This document shows, in pieces, positions 17,945 to 27,081 of a DNA stretch of 64,000 bases. A program made the translations under genes and the position numbers. This stretch comes from Acetivibrio cellulolyticus CD2. Lineage in GTDB: Bacteria; Bacillota; Clostridia; Acetivibrionales; Acetivibrionaceae. A model generated the notes under the pieces. It had not been told where the DNA came from. It saw only the letters and a list, made by a program, of their open reading frames with translations, and searched no databases. The number at the start of each line of letters is the position of its first letter. The first letter of the stretch is position 1. The stretch lies in assembly GCF_000179595.2 (NCBI RefSeq), contig NZ_JH556653.1, positions 794,532-858,531 of the forward strand, read 5' to 3'.

Positions 17945-19345
17945 GTGGGGGGTCTCTTTGGCGTTGCATCAAAAAATGATTGTGTAACGGATTTGTTCTT
18001 CGGTACTGACTACCATTCACATTTAGGGACAAGCCGTGGAGGTTTGACTATTTGGAATGGAACCGGATTTAGCAGGTCTATTCATAATATTGAAAATACT
18101 CAGTTCAGAACTAAATTTGAGTGCGAGCTTCCAGGTCTGTCAGGAAATATTGGAGTCGGCTGCATTAGCGATAATGAAGCACAGCCATTATCAATATTTT
18201 CACATCATGGTAACTATGCAATAACAACTGTTGGAAGGATCAATAATATAAAGGAACTAGTGAGTAAAGTTTTTGAAAAACACTATCTTCACTTTTCAGA
18301 AATGAGCAAGGGTGAAATAAATCCTACAGAAGTAGTTGCAGCCCTAATAGATCAGGAGAGTTCTATCAAAGATGGTATTAGAAAGTCCCAGGAGGCTATA
18401 GATGGCTCATGCTCAATGCTTCTGCTTACTTCCAAGGGCATTTATGCGGCAAGAGACCTTTATGGAAGAACGCCGTTAATTATAGGTGAAAAGGACGGAG
18501 CTTTTTGTGTAGCATCAGAGTCATGTGCTTTTCCTAATTTAGGATATAAAACCAAGTATGAACTTGGTCCAGGTGAAATTGTCTTCTTAACGCCTGATGG
18601 CATTGAAAAGATATCACCTCCCGGCAATAAAATGAGAGTGTGTTCATTTCTATGGGTTTACTACGGTTATCCTTCCTCTTCATACGAAGGAATGAATGTA
18701 GAAATAATGCGTTACCGTAATGGTGCTGCCCTAGCCCAAAACGACAATGTTGAAGTTGACCTTGTTGCAGGAGTTCCCGATTCCGGAATAGCCCATGCAA
18801 TTGGCTATTCGAACGAGTCAAGGGTTCCATTCGGCAGGCCGTTTATAAAGTATACTCCTACATGGGCAAGGAGTTTCATGCCACAGGATCAGGAAATGCG
18901 TAATCTTGTTGCAAGGATGAAACTCATTCCAATTCCCGAACTCGTACAGGGAAAACGTGTACTGTTTTGTGACGATTCAATTGTTCGTGGTACACAGCTC
19001 CGTGAGACAGCTGAATTACTATATAATTGTAATGCAAAAGAAGTTCACATGCGTTCCGCCTGTCCTCCGCTTCTCTATGGGTGTAAATACCTGAACTTTT
19101 CAAGATCCCGTTCAGAAATGGACTTAGCAGCCCGCCAAGCCATTGTGGAATTAGAAGGCAGTGAACCACCTTCTCTTGATGAATACTGTGATTCATCAAC
19201 CGAAAAGCACAACTGCATGGTTGACTGTATCCGCAAGCGTTTGAACCTCACAACACTAAAGTATCAAACCTTGGAAGATATGATTGATGCAATAGGATTG
19301 CCTGAAGATAAGGTTTGTACTTACTGCTGGAACGGTAAGGAATAA
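17945..19345 (+). CDS. Amidophosphoribosyltransferase-like protein lacking the glutaminase cysteine
   Basis: 466 residues from GTG at 17945, chosen because GAGGTG lies 8 nt upstream and the product then begins MGGLFGVASK. An upstream ATG at 17876 would add 23 unconserved residues. The N-terminal Ntn/class-II glutamine amidotransferase fold (HSHLGTSRGG, IHNIENTQF) is kept, but the catalytic Cys that normally follows the initiator Met (CGIFG) is Gly. The C-terminal phosphoribosyltransferase domain has an intact PRPP loop (VLFCDDSIVRGTQL). Cysteines in CPPLLYGC, CMVDC and CTYCW resemble the Fe-S ligands of Bacillus-type PurF. It could use ammonia or serve another reaction. It is probably a paralogue of the purine-pathway enzyme, since no pur genes adjoin it. 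Confidence 0.85.
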   Translation: MGGLFGVASKNDCVTDLFFGTDYHSHLGTSRGGLTIWNGTGFSRSIHNIENTQFRTKFECELPGLSGNIGVGCISDNEAQPLSIFSHHGNYAITTVGRINNIKELVSKVFEKHYLHFSEMSKGEINPTEVVAALIDQESSIKDGIRKSQEAIDGSCSMLLLTSKGIYAARDLYGRTPLIIGEKDGAFCVASESCAFPNLGYKTKYELGPGEIVFLTPDGIEKISPPGNKMRVCSFLWVYYGYPSSSYEGMNVEIMRYRNGAALAQNDNVEVDLVAGVPDSGIAHAIGYSNESRVPFGRPFIKYTPTWARSFMPQDQEMRNLVARMKLIPIPELVQGKRVLFCDDSIVRGTQLRETAELLYNCNAKEVHMRSACPPLLYGCKYLNFSRSRSEMDLAARQAIVELEGSEPPSLDEYCDSSTEKHNCMVDCIRKRLNLTTLKYQTLEDMIDAIGLPEDKVCTYCWNGKE

Positions 19346-19404
19346 ACTTTGATTGTGTATTAGTGGTTAATTTGATAAAGAAAATAAGTTAAAAACATTT
19401 CAAT

Positions 19405-19442
19405 AAAAATAAGCCTGCCGATTTTGGTAGGCTTTATTTTTT
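19405..19442 (+). terminator. Rho-independent terminator after the PurF-like gene
   Basis: AATAAGCCTGCC (19408-19419) pairs with GGTAGGCTTTATT (19426-19438) with a G-U pair and one bulge. A T-run follows. It probably works in both directions. Confidence 0.82.
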
Positions 19443-19530
19443 GTTTCGCAGTTACTTGTTTTCCTGTAAACCCTGAAACCTGCAAGATCATCTTTCGTTT
19501 ACAATCAAATAGCTTGAGACCAATAATTAA

Positions 19531-21501
19531 CTAATCCTGTAAGTTTAGCACTTCAATTTCTACCCTTTGTGAACCATCTTTTTTCATTTTATATAATCCA
19601 TTTATATAACCATTTTTAGTATGACAGGTTCGGTAATATATCCAGTCATCAATAATATTTATACTGAATGGATTATCTTTACTTAACCTTGTCTTTTGAC
19701 TTCCATCGGTTCTGATTTTATATACCCCTGTTTCTTCTATAAATGATGGACGATAAAAAACCCATTCCCCTTCTATATTGAGTTCATCACTTCTATCATC
19801 GTTAAGAGTTGTATCTCTGCTGCCGTCAAGAAGTGTTTTATGGATATGACCTCCATCATCAGCATCTGAAAAATAAATCCATTTACCAATAACATTGATA
19901 TTGTAATGTTCTCCCTCATTTATAAGAGTTTTGCCAGAACCATCGGTTTTTATTTTGTAAATACCCCTCTTGCCATCATCACTTGCCTGGAAATATATCC
20001 ATTCATCCCGGACATTCAGGTTATTAAAGTTCCAATCATCTACCTCTAATAGAAAAGTACGTTTGCTGCCATCTGTTTTCATCTTATAAAGATTATATTT
20101 TTCGCCCTTGTCGTTATCGTTTACAACATAATAAATCCAACTGTCGGAAATTCTCATGTATGTAATAAAGTCCTCTCCTACAATATCAAGCCCATTATCA
20201 TCCCTTCCAACCCTGTAAAGATTTGATTTATACCCTGCTGCAAGAAAATATATACAGCCATCCGAAACATTAAGCTCACCCACATTGTAAATATCCTTGA
20301 CTTTACGTTTAATATTTCCGCTTATGTTCATTTTATATAGTTTTGAATCATCATTTGGATTGCTGTAATAAATCCACGCACCCTTTTTTACGGCGAAGGT
20401 ATCGTATACCCCTTTACCCGTGATATTACTGCTGTCATTTATGAAATTATAAACACGGGATGTATTAACCTCAAGATAGTCATCTTCCAGTTTTACTTTC
20501 ATTCCGGTTTCCTGCTCAAGAACCGAAGCGGGTACAAAAAATGATGATTTCTCTGAGCTACCTGTATATATACCTGCAGCAGCTTTTAGTTCCTTTTTAG
20601 TACCTGCTGGCAAAAGCTTATAGTTCCTATCCTTTTCTACAAACCTCATTATCAGGCTGCCGAATTTTATATCAAATGCAGCAGTCTTTCCTTCTTTTAC
20701 AGCTGAAACTTCGGCAAACTCCTTAACAATTTCGGTATTTATCATCACCTCATTGTCTTTTTTAAATGCCATATATTTTTGAGAAGCCTGTCTATTATTA
20801 ACCTGAATCCCATCTAGCGCCAAGGATACCTCTATAGGCTGTGAAATTGGCTTATCTACTTTATTTGACACCAAAGGCTCAGGTGTCATATGTCTATTTA
20901 AATTTTCCCTGATTGATATAGAAGAATTTTCTCCATCAGGCTGGTACGACGTAAAACTAAGGATACAGTTATCAATCTCGTATTCAAGCTCATACGCTTT
21001 ATTTTCAGGTATTTCAACAAAGGTATTTTTTACTGAAGTATCACCCAGCTTGCTTTTTATCTCCGAAAAATTCATTCCGCTTTTTGCGCCGTTTACATTT
21101 GCATCTCCAAATAGGTATATAAACTCTACCCTTTCTTCACCATCCCCAAAACTATAAAAAGCCAGGTTAATACCAATATCTTCATAATTGTAACCCATCA
21201 TAGTACCTTCTGGCCCAGTAGCAACCTCCTCAAAGCCTGTTCCCAAGATTTCTTCAACTTCTTTTTTCGTAAGTTTTATAAGTTTGAATACATCTTTATA
21301 GTCAAACTTTTTGTTTATTATTTCTGGAGATGCAGTAATAAGACCATTTTCTTCGGGTGATGGAGTAGATAATTTATCTGCTCCAGTTGAAATAGAAGGC
21401 TTAGGTGTGAGTACTGAGTCATCTTTTTTTGTACTTGTGGTACTGCAACCTGTACTAAATAACAATAGTCCTATGGCAATTATAATAAATCTTTTTTTCA
21501 T
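19531..21501 (-). CDS. Lipoprotein with copper-amine-oxidase-N-like and DUF5050 beta-propeller domains
   Basis: 656 residues. Lipoprotein signal with lipobox STGC (Cys19). There is a Ser/Pro-rich linker, then a domain of unknown fold (about 65-205). A stalk-like copper-amine-oxidase N-terminal-type domain follows (about 220-345: SLALDGIQVNNRQASQKYM, FFVPASVLEQETGM). The C-terminal ~300 residues are six or more propeller blades with the recurrent pattern 'W(I/V)YY...LYKM..DGS...', characteristic of DUF5050 in clostridial surface proteins. Such propellers bind ligands or proteins outside the cell. No enzymatic residues were recognised. It has its own promoter region (277 nt upstream gap). Confidence 0.78.
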   Translation of the reverse strand: MKKRFIIIAIGLLLFSTGCSTTSTKKDDSVLTPKPSISTGADKLSTPSPEENGLITASPEIINKKFDYKDVFKLIKLTKKEVEEILGTGFEEVATGPEGTMMGYNYEDIGINLAFYSFGDGEERVEFIYLFGDANVNGAKSGMNFSEIKSKLGDTSVKNTFVEIPENKAYELEYEIDNCILSFTSYQPDGENSSISIRENLNRHMTPEPLVSNKVDKPISQPIEVSLALDGIQVNNRQASQKYMAFKKDNEVMINTEIVKEFAEVSAVKEGKTAAFDIKFGSLIMRFVEKDRNYKLLPAGTKKELKAAAGIYTGSSEKSSFFVPASVLEQETGMKVKLEDDYLEVNTSRVYNFINDSSNITGKGVYDTFAVKKGAWIYYSNPNDDSKLYKMNISGNIKRKVKDIYNVGELNVSDGCIYFLAAGYKSNLYRVGRDDNGLDIVGEDFITYMRISDSWIYYVVNDNDKGEKYNLYKMKTDGSKRTFLLEVDDWNFNNLNVRDEWIYFQASDDGKRGIYKIKTDGSGKTLINEGEHYNINVIGKWIYFSDADDGGHIHKTLLDGSRDTTLNDDRSDELNIEGEWVFYRPSFIEETGVYKIRTDGSQKTRLSKDNPFSINIIDDWIYYRTCHTKNGYINGLYKMKKDGSQRVEIEVLNLQD

Positions 21502-21778
21502 TTCTAACTCCCCTTATAAAATAAATTAAAAATCCAGCGTTTTTATCTGTATATCTGTATAATAATACTATTACTTGTCAATCAACAACTTCTGAACTTT
21601 ATTAATACATTACATAATTCATAATTTAAATTCCTTTACACATTTTTAATTATCATACCATATTTTCAGTCTGTTGAATAATAAACTTTTGCTTAATAAC
21701 TAGATGCGCATATTAAATATATTTTCAATTTTTTAGGTTAGTATTTCGGGCTAAAGAAAGTATACGATAGGGTTTTTG

Positions 21779-23560
21779 TTATAATGGAAATTCTGCGCAA
21801 ATACTAAATCCCTTCTCGCCATCTGAACCAAAGTTGATTCTACCACCTAATTCGGACACTCTCTTTTCCATATTTGAAAGGCCTGTATTTTTCTTTATAA
21901 CTTTGCAGCCAAAACCGTCATCAATAATATACAGTGAAATTAATACTTCTGAGAACCTGAGTATTATGCCCACATAGGAGGCTTTTCCGTGTCTCAATGA
22001 GTTTGTAAGGGCTTCCTGACATATTCGATAGATAGTGCTTCTATGAAAGATAAACTGGCTGCTTTCATAACCATATACTGAGAAATCCACAACAACCCCT
22101 GTTTTTTCAAAATCTTTAATAAGAGAATGTACGCCTTGTACTATTCCGTAATTTACATGATCTTCCGGTATTATGCCCTGAACAGACTCTTTGAGCTCTT
22201 TATGTCCCTTTATAGCCACATCCATCATTTCATTAAGTTTTTGTTTTACTGTTTCTATATCTTTTTCGCAAGCAATGGAACATACGCCTATGAGTGAAAT
22301 AAGCACAGTCATCGTGTGCCCTACAGAATCATGTACATCGCCTGCTAATCTATTCCTTTCCCTGACAATAGCAAGTTTTTCAACAGCACTGGCATTCTCT
22401 CTAAGCCGATTATTTGCCAATTGTAAATCGCAGTTTTTGTTTTCTATTTCAACGAGAAGCTTTTTATAATCGGAAACGTCATGAAAAGTTATGATATTAC
22501 CGATAAAATCCTTTTTTACATACAGAGGCTGAATATTAACTGTAAAATGCTTTTTATATGTACACAAATGTATTTCACCATTTATCTTATCGTGACTGAG
22601 CGACTCAATAGCAAGGATAGTCTTTTCTACTTCATTGGCATTATCTGAATTATTTCTTAAGTAGGTTGTTAAGCAGGTTACGTCATCATCAAGCAAGATT
22701 TTGCATTTATCCGAGAAGTTTTCTTTGAAGGCACGGTTGAAGTAAACTATAATTTTATCTGCATCAATAATAAGAATGGATTCCTTTAGTTCATCTGCCA
22801 TTTTTGGAAATGCAACAGGAGTTATGTTTAAAAATTTGTATTTAAATATAGCAAGGTTATAAAGCAAAAGATTTAAGAAAAATGTTGACGGAATGATATC
22901 AAAGTTATTATATTTCAGGTACAGAGGTGTTAAAAAATATATAGTGCTTATCAAATTAGGAATTAATCCTGAGAAAAGAATAATAAGCCACTGTTTTCTA
23001 TTAAATGGATATGTGTTTTTTACATGCCTTAACAGTATTGCTGCGCCTATAAGATGAAAAACTAAATTTATTATTGTATTGATGCATGCTGCCAAGCCAA
23101 AATAGGCAAGCCATTTTCCATTTTCATTTACCCAATAGTAAACAAGCCCGTGATATTCATTTTTTACCAACAATAGGTAAGTTATAAGGCCTGGAACAAA
23201 AATCAACCACTTGTACTTATAAAGTTTCTTTTCAGTAGATGTTAAAGTTTTGTATGAGTAAATCAAACTGAATAAAAGCCAAACAGATGATTCGGTATTC
23301 ATAGACAGTATTTTATAAAAGTTGATCGGAGTTATAAGGAAAAGTAGGTTGTGAGAACTGAGCCAATTATAGTTAGCGTAGTACAAAGTTATCATAAATT
23401 CACCGGAGGACCAGACAAAACCACCAAATATATATACAATCCAGACAGTACGAAGCGAAGTCTTTTTTCCATTAATTATTACAGTAAATATCATAATTAA
23501 AGCCAGGATCATCGCAATACTGCAAACTATCATTTGAAAAACTACTCTCATTACATACAC
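21779..23560 (-). CDS. NarL-family sensor histidine kinase with 7TM sensor domain and PAS
   Basis: 593 residues. Seven hydrophobic helices (about 8-225) match the 7TM histidine-kinase N-terminal type. A PAS domain (about 255-360, ILIIDADKIIVYFNRAF), a coiled coil, a HisKA_3 dimerisation domain with phospho-acceptor His in LAGDVHDSVGHT (about residue 406) and a HATPase domain (CQEALTNSLRHG, IDDGFGCK) follow. It phosphorylates the NarL-type regulator encoded 143 nt upstream on the same strand. GGGGTG precedes the ATG. The gap between the two genes contains two strong hairpins. The signal is unknown. Confidence 0.9.
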   Translation of the reverse strand: MYVMRVVFQMIVCSIAMILALIMIFTVIINGKKTSLRTVWIVYIFGGFVWSSGEFMITLYYANYNWLSSHNLLFLITPINFYKILSMNTESSVWLLFSLIYSYKTLTSTEKKLYKYKWLIFVPGLITYLLLVKNEYHGLVYYWVNENGKWLAYFGLAACINTIINLVFHLIGAAILLRHVKNTYPFNRKQWLIILFSGLIPNLISTIYFLTPLYLKYNNFDIIPSTFFLNLLLYNLAIFKYKFLNITPVAFPKMADELKESILIIDADKIIVYFNRAFKENFSDKCKILLDDDVTCLTTYLRNNSDNANEVEKTILAIESLSHDKINGEIHLCTYKKHFTVNIQPLYVKKDFIGNIITFHDVSDYKKLLVEIENKNCDLQLANNRLRENASAVEKLAIVRERNRLAGDVHDSVGHTMTVLISLIGVCSIACEKDIETVKQKLNEMMDVAIKGHKELKESVQGIIPEDHVNYGIVQGVHSLIKDFEKTGVVVDFSVYGYESSQFIFHRSTIYRICQEALTNSLRHGKASYVGIILRFSEVLISLYIIDDGFGCKVIKKNTGLSNMEKRVSELGGRINFGSDGEKGFSICAEFPL

Positions 23561-23591
23561 ACCCCAACTGGCTGATAAAATAAAGTTACTG

Positions 23592-23692
23592 GTGCCCCGT
23601 AATAGAATTTGTTTCTAGAAGCGGGGCACAAACAGAGGAAGTGCATTTTTAACATTATGAAAGATTAGAAATTAGTAATGTTAAAAAGCACT
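23592..23692 (-). promoter_or_regulatory. Two stable hairpins between response regulator and kinase genes
   Basis: GTGCCCCG / CGGGGCAC (23592-23599 / 23622-23629) is a perfect 8-bp stem. The arms at 23640-23657 and 23676-23692 (AGTGCATTTTTAACATTA and TAATGTTAAAAAGCACT) pair over 17 bp with a single A bulge. Neither is followed by a T-run on the minus strand. They may tune kinase expression by partial termination or mRNA processing rather than simply end transcription. Confidence 0.55.
23631..23663 (+). repeat. 33-nt repeat, copy A
   Basis: This segment, within the regulator-kinase gap, matches 24630-24662 in direct orientation at 28 of 33 positions. The core CATTATGAAAG is identical. Confidence 0.6.
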
Positions 23693-23703
23693 GGGCAATT
23701 TGA

Positions 23704-24345
23704 TTATGAAATAATTTTGTTTTTTACAGCAAATACTGCAAGCTGAATTCTATCTTTCATCTTAAGTTTTATGAGTAACTCTGATACCATGTTTCTTACA
23801 TAACCTTCAGAAAGACAAATTTCTTTTCCCATTTCTTTATAGCTTTTTCCTTCAACCACAAGACGAATTAGTGTCTTTTCCTTGTCTGTAAGATTTAGAG
23901 CACTAATGCTAACATCGCTTTGATGCGTGGAATTAACATTCCTAACAACTGAATTCATTATATTCCTCTTTACAATACCTAATCCCATCATAACGCTCTT
24001 AATAGACTGTTGAAGCTGCTTAGGGAGAATGTCTTTTGTTATATAGCCATCGGCGCCACATTGTATAGCACTAGAGATACTTTCTTCATCTTCAAAGGTA
24101 GTAAGTATAAGTACTTTTTTGTCAGGAAAAGAAGCTTTTATAAGTCGTGTACCTTCAAGACCATCGCAACCTGGCATCCTAAGGTCCATTAAGACAATAT
24201 CTGCCTTATGTTCTCTGCAAAGCTCGTATGCTTCTTTGCCATCATGTGCAAGTCCTACAACTTGCATTTCGCTATCGCTTTCAATCATGTATTTTAAACT
24301 TTCTCTCAAGATATCCATATCTTCCGCAATTACAACTTTTATCAT
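23704..24345 (-). CDS. NarL/LuxR-family response regulator
   Basis: 213 residues. Receiver domain (1-120) with acidic pair E8/D9 (VIAEDM), phospho-acceptor D54 in DIVLMDLRMPG, conserved Thr in LILTTFED and Lys in YITKDI. The C-terminal LuxR-type helix-turn-helix (about 148-210) includes LTDKEKTLIRLVVEGKSYKE. It is cotranscribed with, and upstream of, the 7TM histidine kinase. The divergent acyltransferase gene, 347 nt away and sharing a 33-nt repeat with this locus, is a possible target. Confidence 0.92.
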   Translation of the reverse strand: MIKVVIAEDMDILRESLKYMIESDSEMQVVGLAHDGKEAYELCREHKADIVLMDLRMPGCDGLEGTRLIKASFPDKKVLILTTFEDEESISSAIQCGADGYITKDILPKQLQQSIKSVMMGLGIVKRNIMNSVVRNVNSTHQSDVSISALNLTDKEKTLIRLVVEGKSYKEMGKEICLSEGYVRNMVSELLIKLKMKDRIQLAVFAVKNKIIS

Positions 24346-24691
24346 AAGTCACCATAATATGTTTTTTTATAATTATATCATCCCAGTTAGTACAAGTAAA
24401 ACAAATTTGTGATAATTATGGTATTTTGGAAGTATTTACGCTACAAAAAATGTTACAAAACGCATGCTATATTCTTACACAACGCATCTTTTAACATGAC
24501 AAAAATGTATGTAAAATAAAATCAGGCGATTCCATTTTATAGAATTTTCAAAATACATGATAGTATATCATCCTACAAATTCATTTCTGCAATCCGTTGT
24601 TTCATAAAAGAATTAATTATGAGGTATAGAACAGGGAAAGTCCATTTTCAGCATTATGAAAGTTAAAAACTTAATTTAGGGGGATGAGGTT
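24346..24691. promoter_or_regulatory. Divergent promoter region, regulator / acyltransferase
   Basis: 346 nt between divergent starts. AACGCAT occurs twice (about 24460 and 24482), and the 33-nt repeat copy B lies at 24630-24662, just upstream of the acyltransferase ribosome-binding site. No -35/-10 pair was assigned. Confidence 0.4.
24630..24662 (+). repeat. 33-nt repeat, copy B
   Basis: Direct repeat of 23631-23663 (28/33 identical), placed 29 nt before the acyltransferase start codon. Unlike copy A it lacks the complementary downstream arm, so it does not form the long hairpin. Confidence 0.6.
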
Positions 24692-25810
24692 ATGGAAAAC
24701 GCAAAAAGAATTGATTTTCTCGACAATCTCAGGGCATTTATTATTTTTCTAGTGTTAGTGCTTCATGCAGGATTGCCGTTTACTACGCCACCGTTTAACG
24801 GATGGATTCATGATGTGCAGGCTAAATCACCTTTAATCGGATTTTGGGTAATATTTCTTGAAGGACCTTTTCTAATGTCTACAATGTTTTTTTTAGCCGG
24901 TTATTTTGTACTGCCTTCCTTAGCTAAAAAAGGCACTAGTAAGTTTTTGAAAGATAAGTTAACCATGCTTGGTATACCATTCTTATTTGGTGTGATTATA
25001 ACATCTCCTATATTGGCAAGTATCTCGGTTTTAAGTGATGGAAACAACTACAACTTTTTTTTACTATGCTTAGGCTTTTTCAATCCCAAGTATTTTGCAC
25101 ATTACCATTTTTGGTTTCTTGGAGTACTGATTTATTTCATTTTGATTACAGTGCTGGTTCTAAATATATTTAAGAAGAAGATATCACTTTTACCTACAAA
25201 ATCAACTAAACCCACGCCTATATTTTTTGTACTGTTTATTTTGGGATGTATAATAGCTCATTTTTCTATCGGTGTATTAACCGGAAACTTTTACGGATGG
25301 TTTACGTCCTATCCTGTAGTTTTTCAAAAGACATCACTGCCATTATATATAGCCTATTATACACTTGGAATATATGCCTACAAAAGAAATTGGTTTAAGG
25401 ACGGATATAAACCTAAAGTTTTGCCATGGACAATAATTTATGTTACTTCAATACTTGCTTACTGTTATACTTATTTTATCATGTTCATGTTTAACCCTGC
25501 TACAGTGCCACAAAAACTAATTGTATCTATTGTTTACAATATTGCAATGTTCTCATTAATCCAAATGCTGCTTGGAATATTTCAGAAGTTCTTTAACGGC
25601 GGAGGTGCCTTTACGAAGGCCTTAACTCAGAGCAGCTTTAGCACTTATGTATTTCACATGTTCCCGATGTTTTTAGTATTTTACTTTGTCAGATACCTTC
25701 CTGTTGCGTTTGAATTAAGACTGTTTTTGGATGTGGTTCTAGGTGTCTCGTTAAGCTGGATTCTTGGTTTTATAATGAGGAAGGCGCCATTGCTGAGAAA
25801 AGTTTTGTAG
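24692..25810 (+). CDS. Acyltransferase family 3 membrane protein
   Basis: 372 residues, about ten TM helices. The N-terminus RIDFLDNLRAFIIFLVLVLH has the family's catalytic-type His near the start of the first helix, followed by FFLAGYF and YHFWFLGVLI. These are features of acyltransferase-3 (OafA/MdoC-like) enzymes, which transfer acyl groups to extracytoplasmic carbohydrates. GGGGGATGAGG is the ribosome-binding region. It stands divergent from a two-component system that may control it. A strong terminator follows. The acceptor is unknown. Confidence 0.88.
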   Translation: MENAKRIDFLDNLRAFIIFLVLVLHAGLPFTTPPFNGWIHDVQAKSPLIGFWVIFLEGPFLMSTMFFLAGYFVLPSLAKKGTSKFLKDKLTMLGIPFLFGVIITSPILASISVLSDGNNYNFFLLCLGFFNPKYFAHYHFWFLGVLIYFILITVLVLNIFKKKISLLPTKSTKPTPIFFVLFILGCIIAHFSIGVLTGNFYGWFTSYPVVFQKTSLPLYIAYYTLGIYAYKRNWFKDGYKPKVLPWTIIYVTSILAYCYTYFIMFMFNPATVPQKLIVSIVYNIAMFSLIQMLLGIFQKFFNGGGAFTKALTQSSFSTYVFHMFPMFLVFYFVRYLPVAFELRLFLDVVLGVSLSWILGFIMRKAPLLRKVL

Positions 25811-25853
25811 AATCTTCGTGTGCACATAGGATATAGGAGAAATCTGGTCAATT

Positions 25854-25887
25854 CTGCCGGGGTACAATCCCGGCAGCTTTCTTTTTC
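25854..25887 (+). terminator. Rho-independent terminator after the acyltransferase
   Basis: CTGCCGGG (25854-25861) and CCCGGCAG (25869-25876) form a perfect GC-rich stem, followed by CTTTCTTTTT. Confidence 0.9.
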
Positions 25888-25990
25888 GGTTTCATCTATA
25901 CTTGTATTGACATCACCGATAGAATGATGTTAGTCACCTACAAATTGCTTTTTGTCCAATCACATCTTCCACGGAAGTATGTATCTCTGT

Positions 25991-26170
25991 TTATATGTGA
26001 ATTAATTTTTTAGGAACATTATCCTTAGATTTTATGAGTCCAAAGACTATATTTATAACCCTTCTTGTAATAACCTTGATTGCTCGGCTTGTCGTTTTGC
26101 CTTGTGAGATTTTACGGTTATAATATTCCTAAAAAATATCGTTTACAGGCTTGTCTTTGTTTCTTAATTC
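25991..26170 (-). pseudogene. IS110-family transposase, C-terminal remnant
   Basis: On the complement, 26170 to 25991 encodes a C-terminal piece including EYYNRKISQGKTTSRAIKVI and RRVINIVFGLIKS. This is the pattern at the end of IS110/IS116 DEDD transposases ('GK...A....RR..N....L'). An in-frame TAG interrupts it before EYYNRK, and the rest of the gene is missing. The last ~28 nt recur at 36025-36054. This is a decayed element marking the left border of the accessory island. Confidence 0.7.
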
Positions 26171-26180
26171 TTGAGAGAAA

Positions 26181-26300
26181 GACTATAGGAAAAAATAGCT
26201 GTTAAAAACTTCGGTAACTGTCTCTTCCAGTGACTATCTAAGCCGCCTTCAAGCAATTTCGGAGCAAACCAAATCCCCCAAAAAAAGCGAAGGGTTTCGA
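26181..26300 (-). repeat. Dispersed ~125-nt repeat, copy A
   Basis: Read on the minus strand, this segment aligns end to end with 34011-34136 on the plus strand. Shared blocks include CCCTT..CTTTTTGGGGG, GGCGGCTT.GATAG and GGA.GAGACA, then CGAAGT.TTTTTAACAG-like sequence. It has no coding potential of its own. It adjoins the IS110 remnant. Confidence 0.6.
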
Positions 26301-26397
26301 GAGCCTCTAGTTGAAGCTTTTAAACAAAAGTAGAAATTTATGAATGATACAATATGGATATTTATTTTTTATACCAATAAAAAAATTTATTATGTAA

Positions 26398-26811
26398 CTA
26401 CTCTTTTCCAAAATTAACCTTTTTGATATACGCAAACCTTACATTTTTTTGACCACTTGACTTTCCTGATATTGCTATACAATGGGATATTTCATCTACA
26501 ACAAACTTGTTACCATCTACCTTTGAAAAGTTCTTCCATGGAGTGTAATAATTTGAGTCAGGAGAATCTGTTCTGGTTATTGAAATTGCTGACTTAGTAA
26601 TAACGCCAATTCTGTTTGATGTGTTAATAAATGTCACTGGAATATATAAGCCAAGTACCCTTCCCTTATCAAAATCTGTATAATGGACTTTTATGTATGG
26701 ACCAACTTTGCAAATTAGCTTAGCCGGTCTTACAAAAGTCAAAATAAAAGTAATTATTGCAACAACCAGACCTATTATTGATATTATAACAGGTATATAA
26801 CTAGAACCCAT
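26398..26811 (-). CDS. Hypothetical single-TM protein
   Basis: 137 residues. One N-terminal membrane helix (about 5-27, YIPVIISIIGLVVAIITFIL) is followed by a ~105-residue beta-rich domain on one side of the membrane. There are no cysteines beyond C34/C113 and no catalytic motif. A strong GGGGAGGAGG site lies 4 nt before the ATG. It sits in the accessory island downstream of a small basic-protein gene. I do not recognise the family. Confidence 0.6.
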   Translation of the reverse strand: MGSSYIPVIISIIGLVVAIITFILTFVRPAKLICKVGPYIKVHYTDFDKGRVLGLYIPVTFINTSNRIGVITKSAISITRTDSPDSNYYTPWKNFSKVDGNKFVVDEISHCIAISGKSSGQKNVRFAYIKKVNFGKE

Positions 26812-26925
26812 AGCCTCCTCCCCTAATAACTTCTAATATTTAAGTTTTTCCCTGCTTCCAATATGTTTCAAAATTGTATAAATGGAATAAATAGAATATT
26901 CGAGAAATTTAGTGTTAATCAACAC

Positions 26926-27081
26926 TTATTTATTTTTCTCATCATATTCCTTCCTAATAGTACCAATCTTTTTATCACTTCTTGTATCTCTTCCATTTTC
27001 ATTGCGTATTGTACCAGGAGGAAGTCCATTTTTCCGCTCAAAAGTTCCAACAGTACAATCGCTTCTTGTTTTACGTGGCAT
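26926..27081 (-). CDS. Small basic protein, 51 residues
   Basis: The sequence begins MPRKTRSDCTVGTFERKNG and continues LPPGTIRNENGRDTRSDKKI and GTIRKEYDEKNK. It is highly charged, with a twice-used 'R(S/D)D..(V/I)GT' rhythm (RSDCTVGTFERK ... RSDKKIGTIRKE) that suggests an internal duplication. AGGAGG lies 8 nt before the chosen ATG at 27079-27081; an ATG two codons earlier is only 2 nt from it. The composition and ribosome-binding site make it a credible gene although it is short. The function is unknown; a nucleic-acid-binding or antitoxin-like role would be speculation. Confidence 0.6.
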   Translation of the reverse strand: MPRKTRSDCTVGTFERKNGLPPGTIRNENGRDTRSDKKIGTIRKEYDEKNK

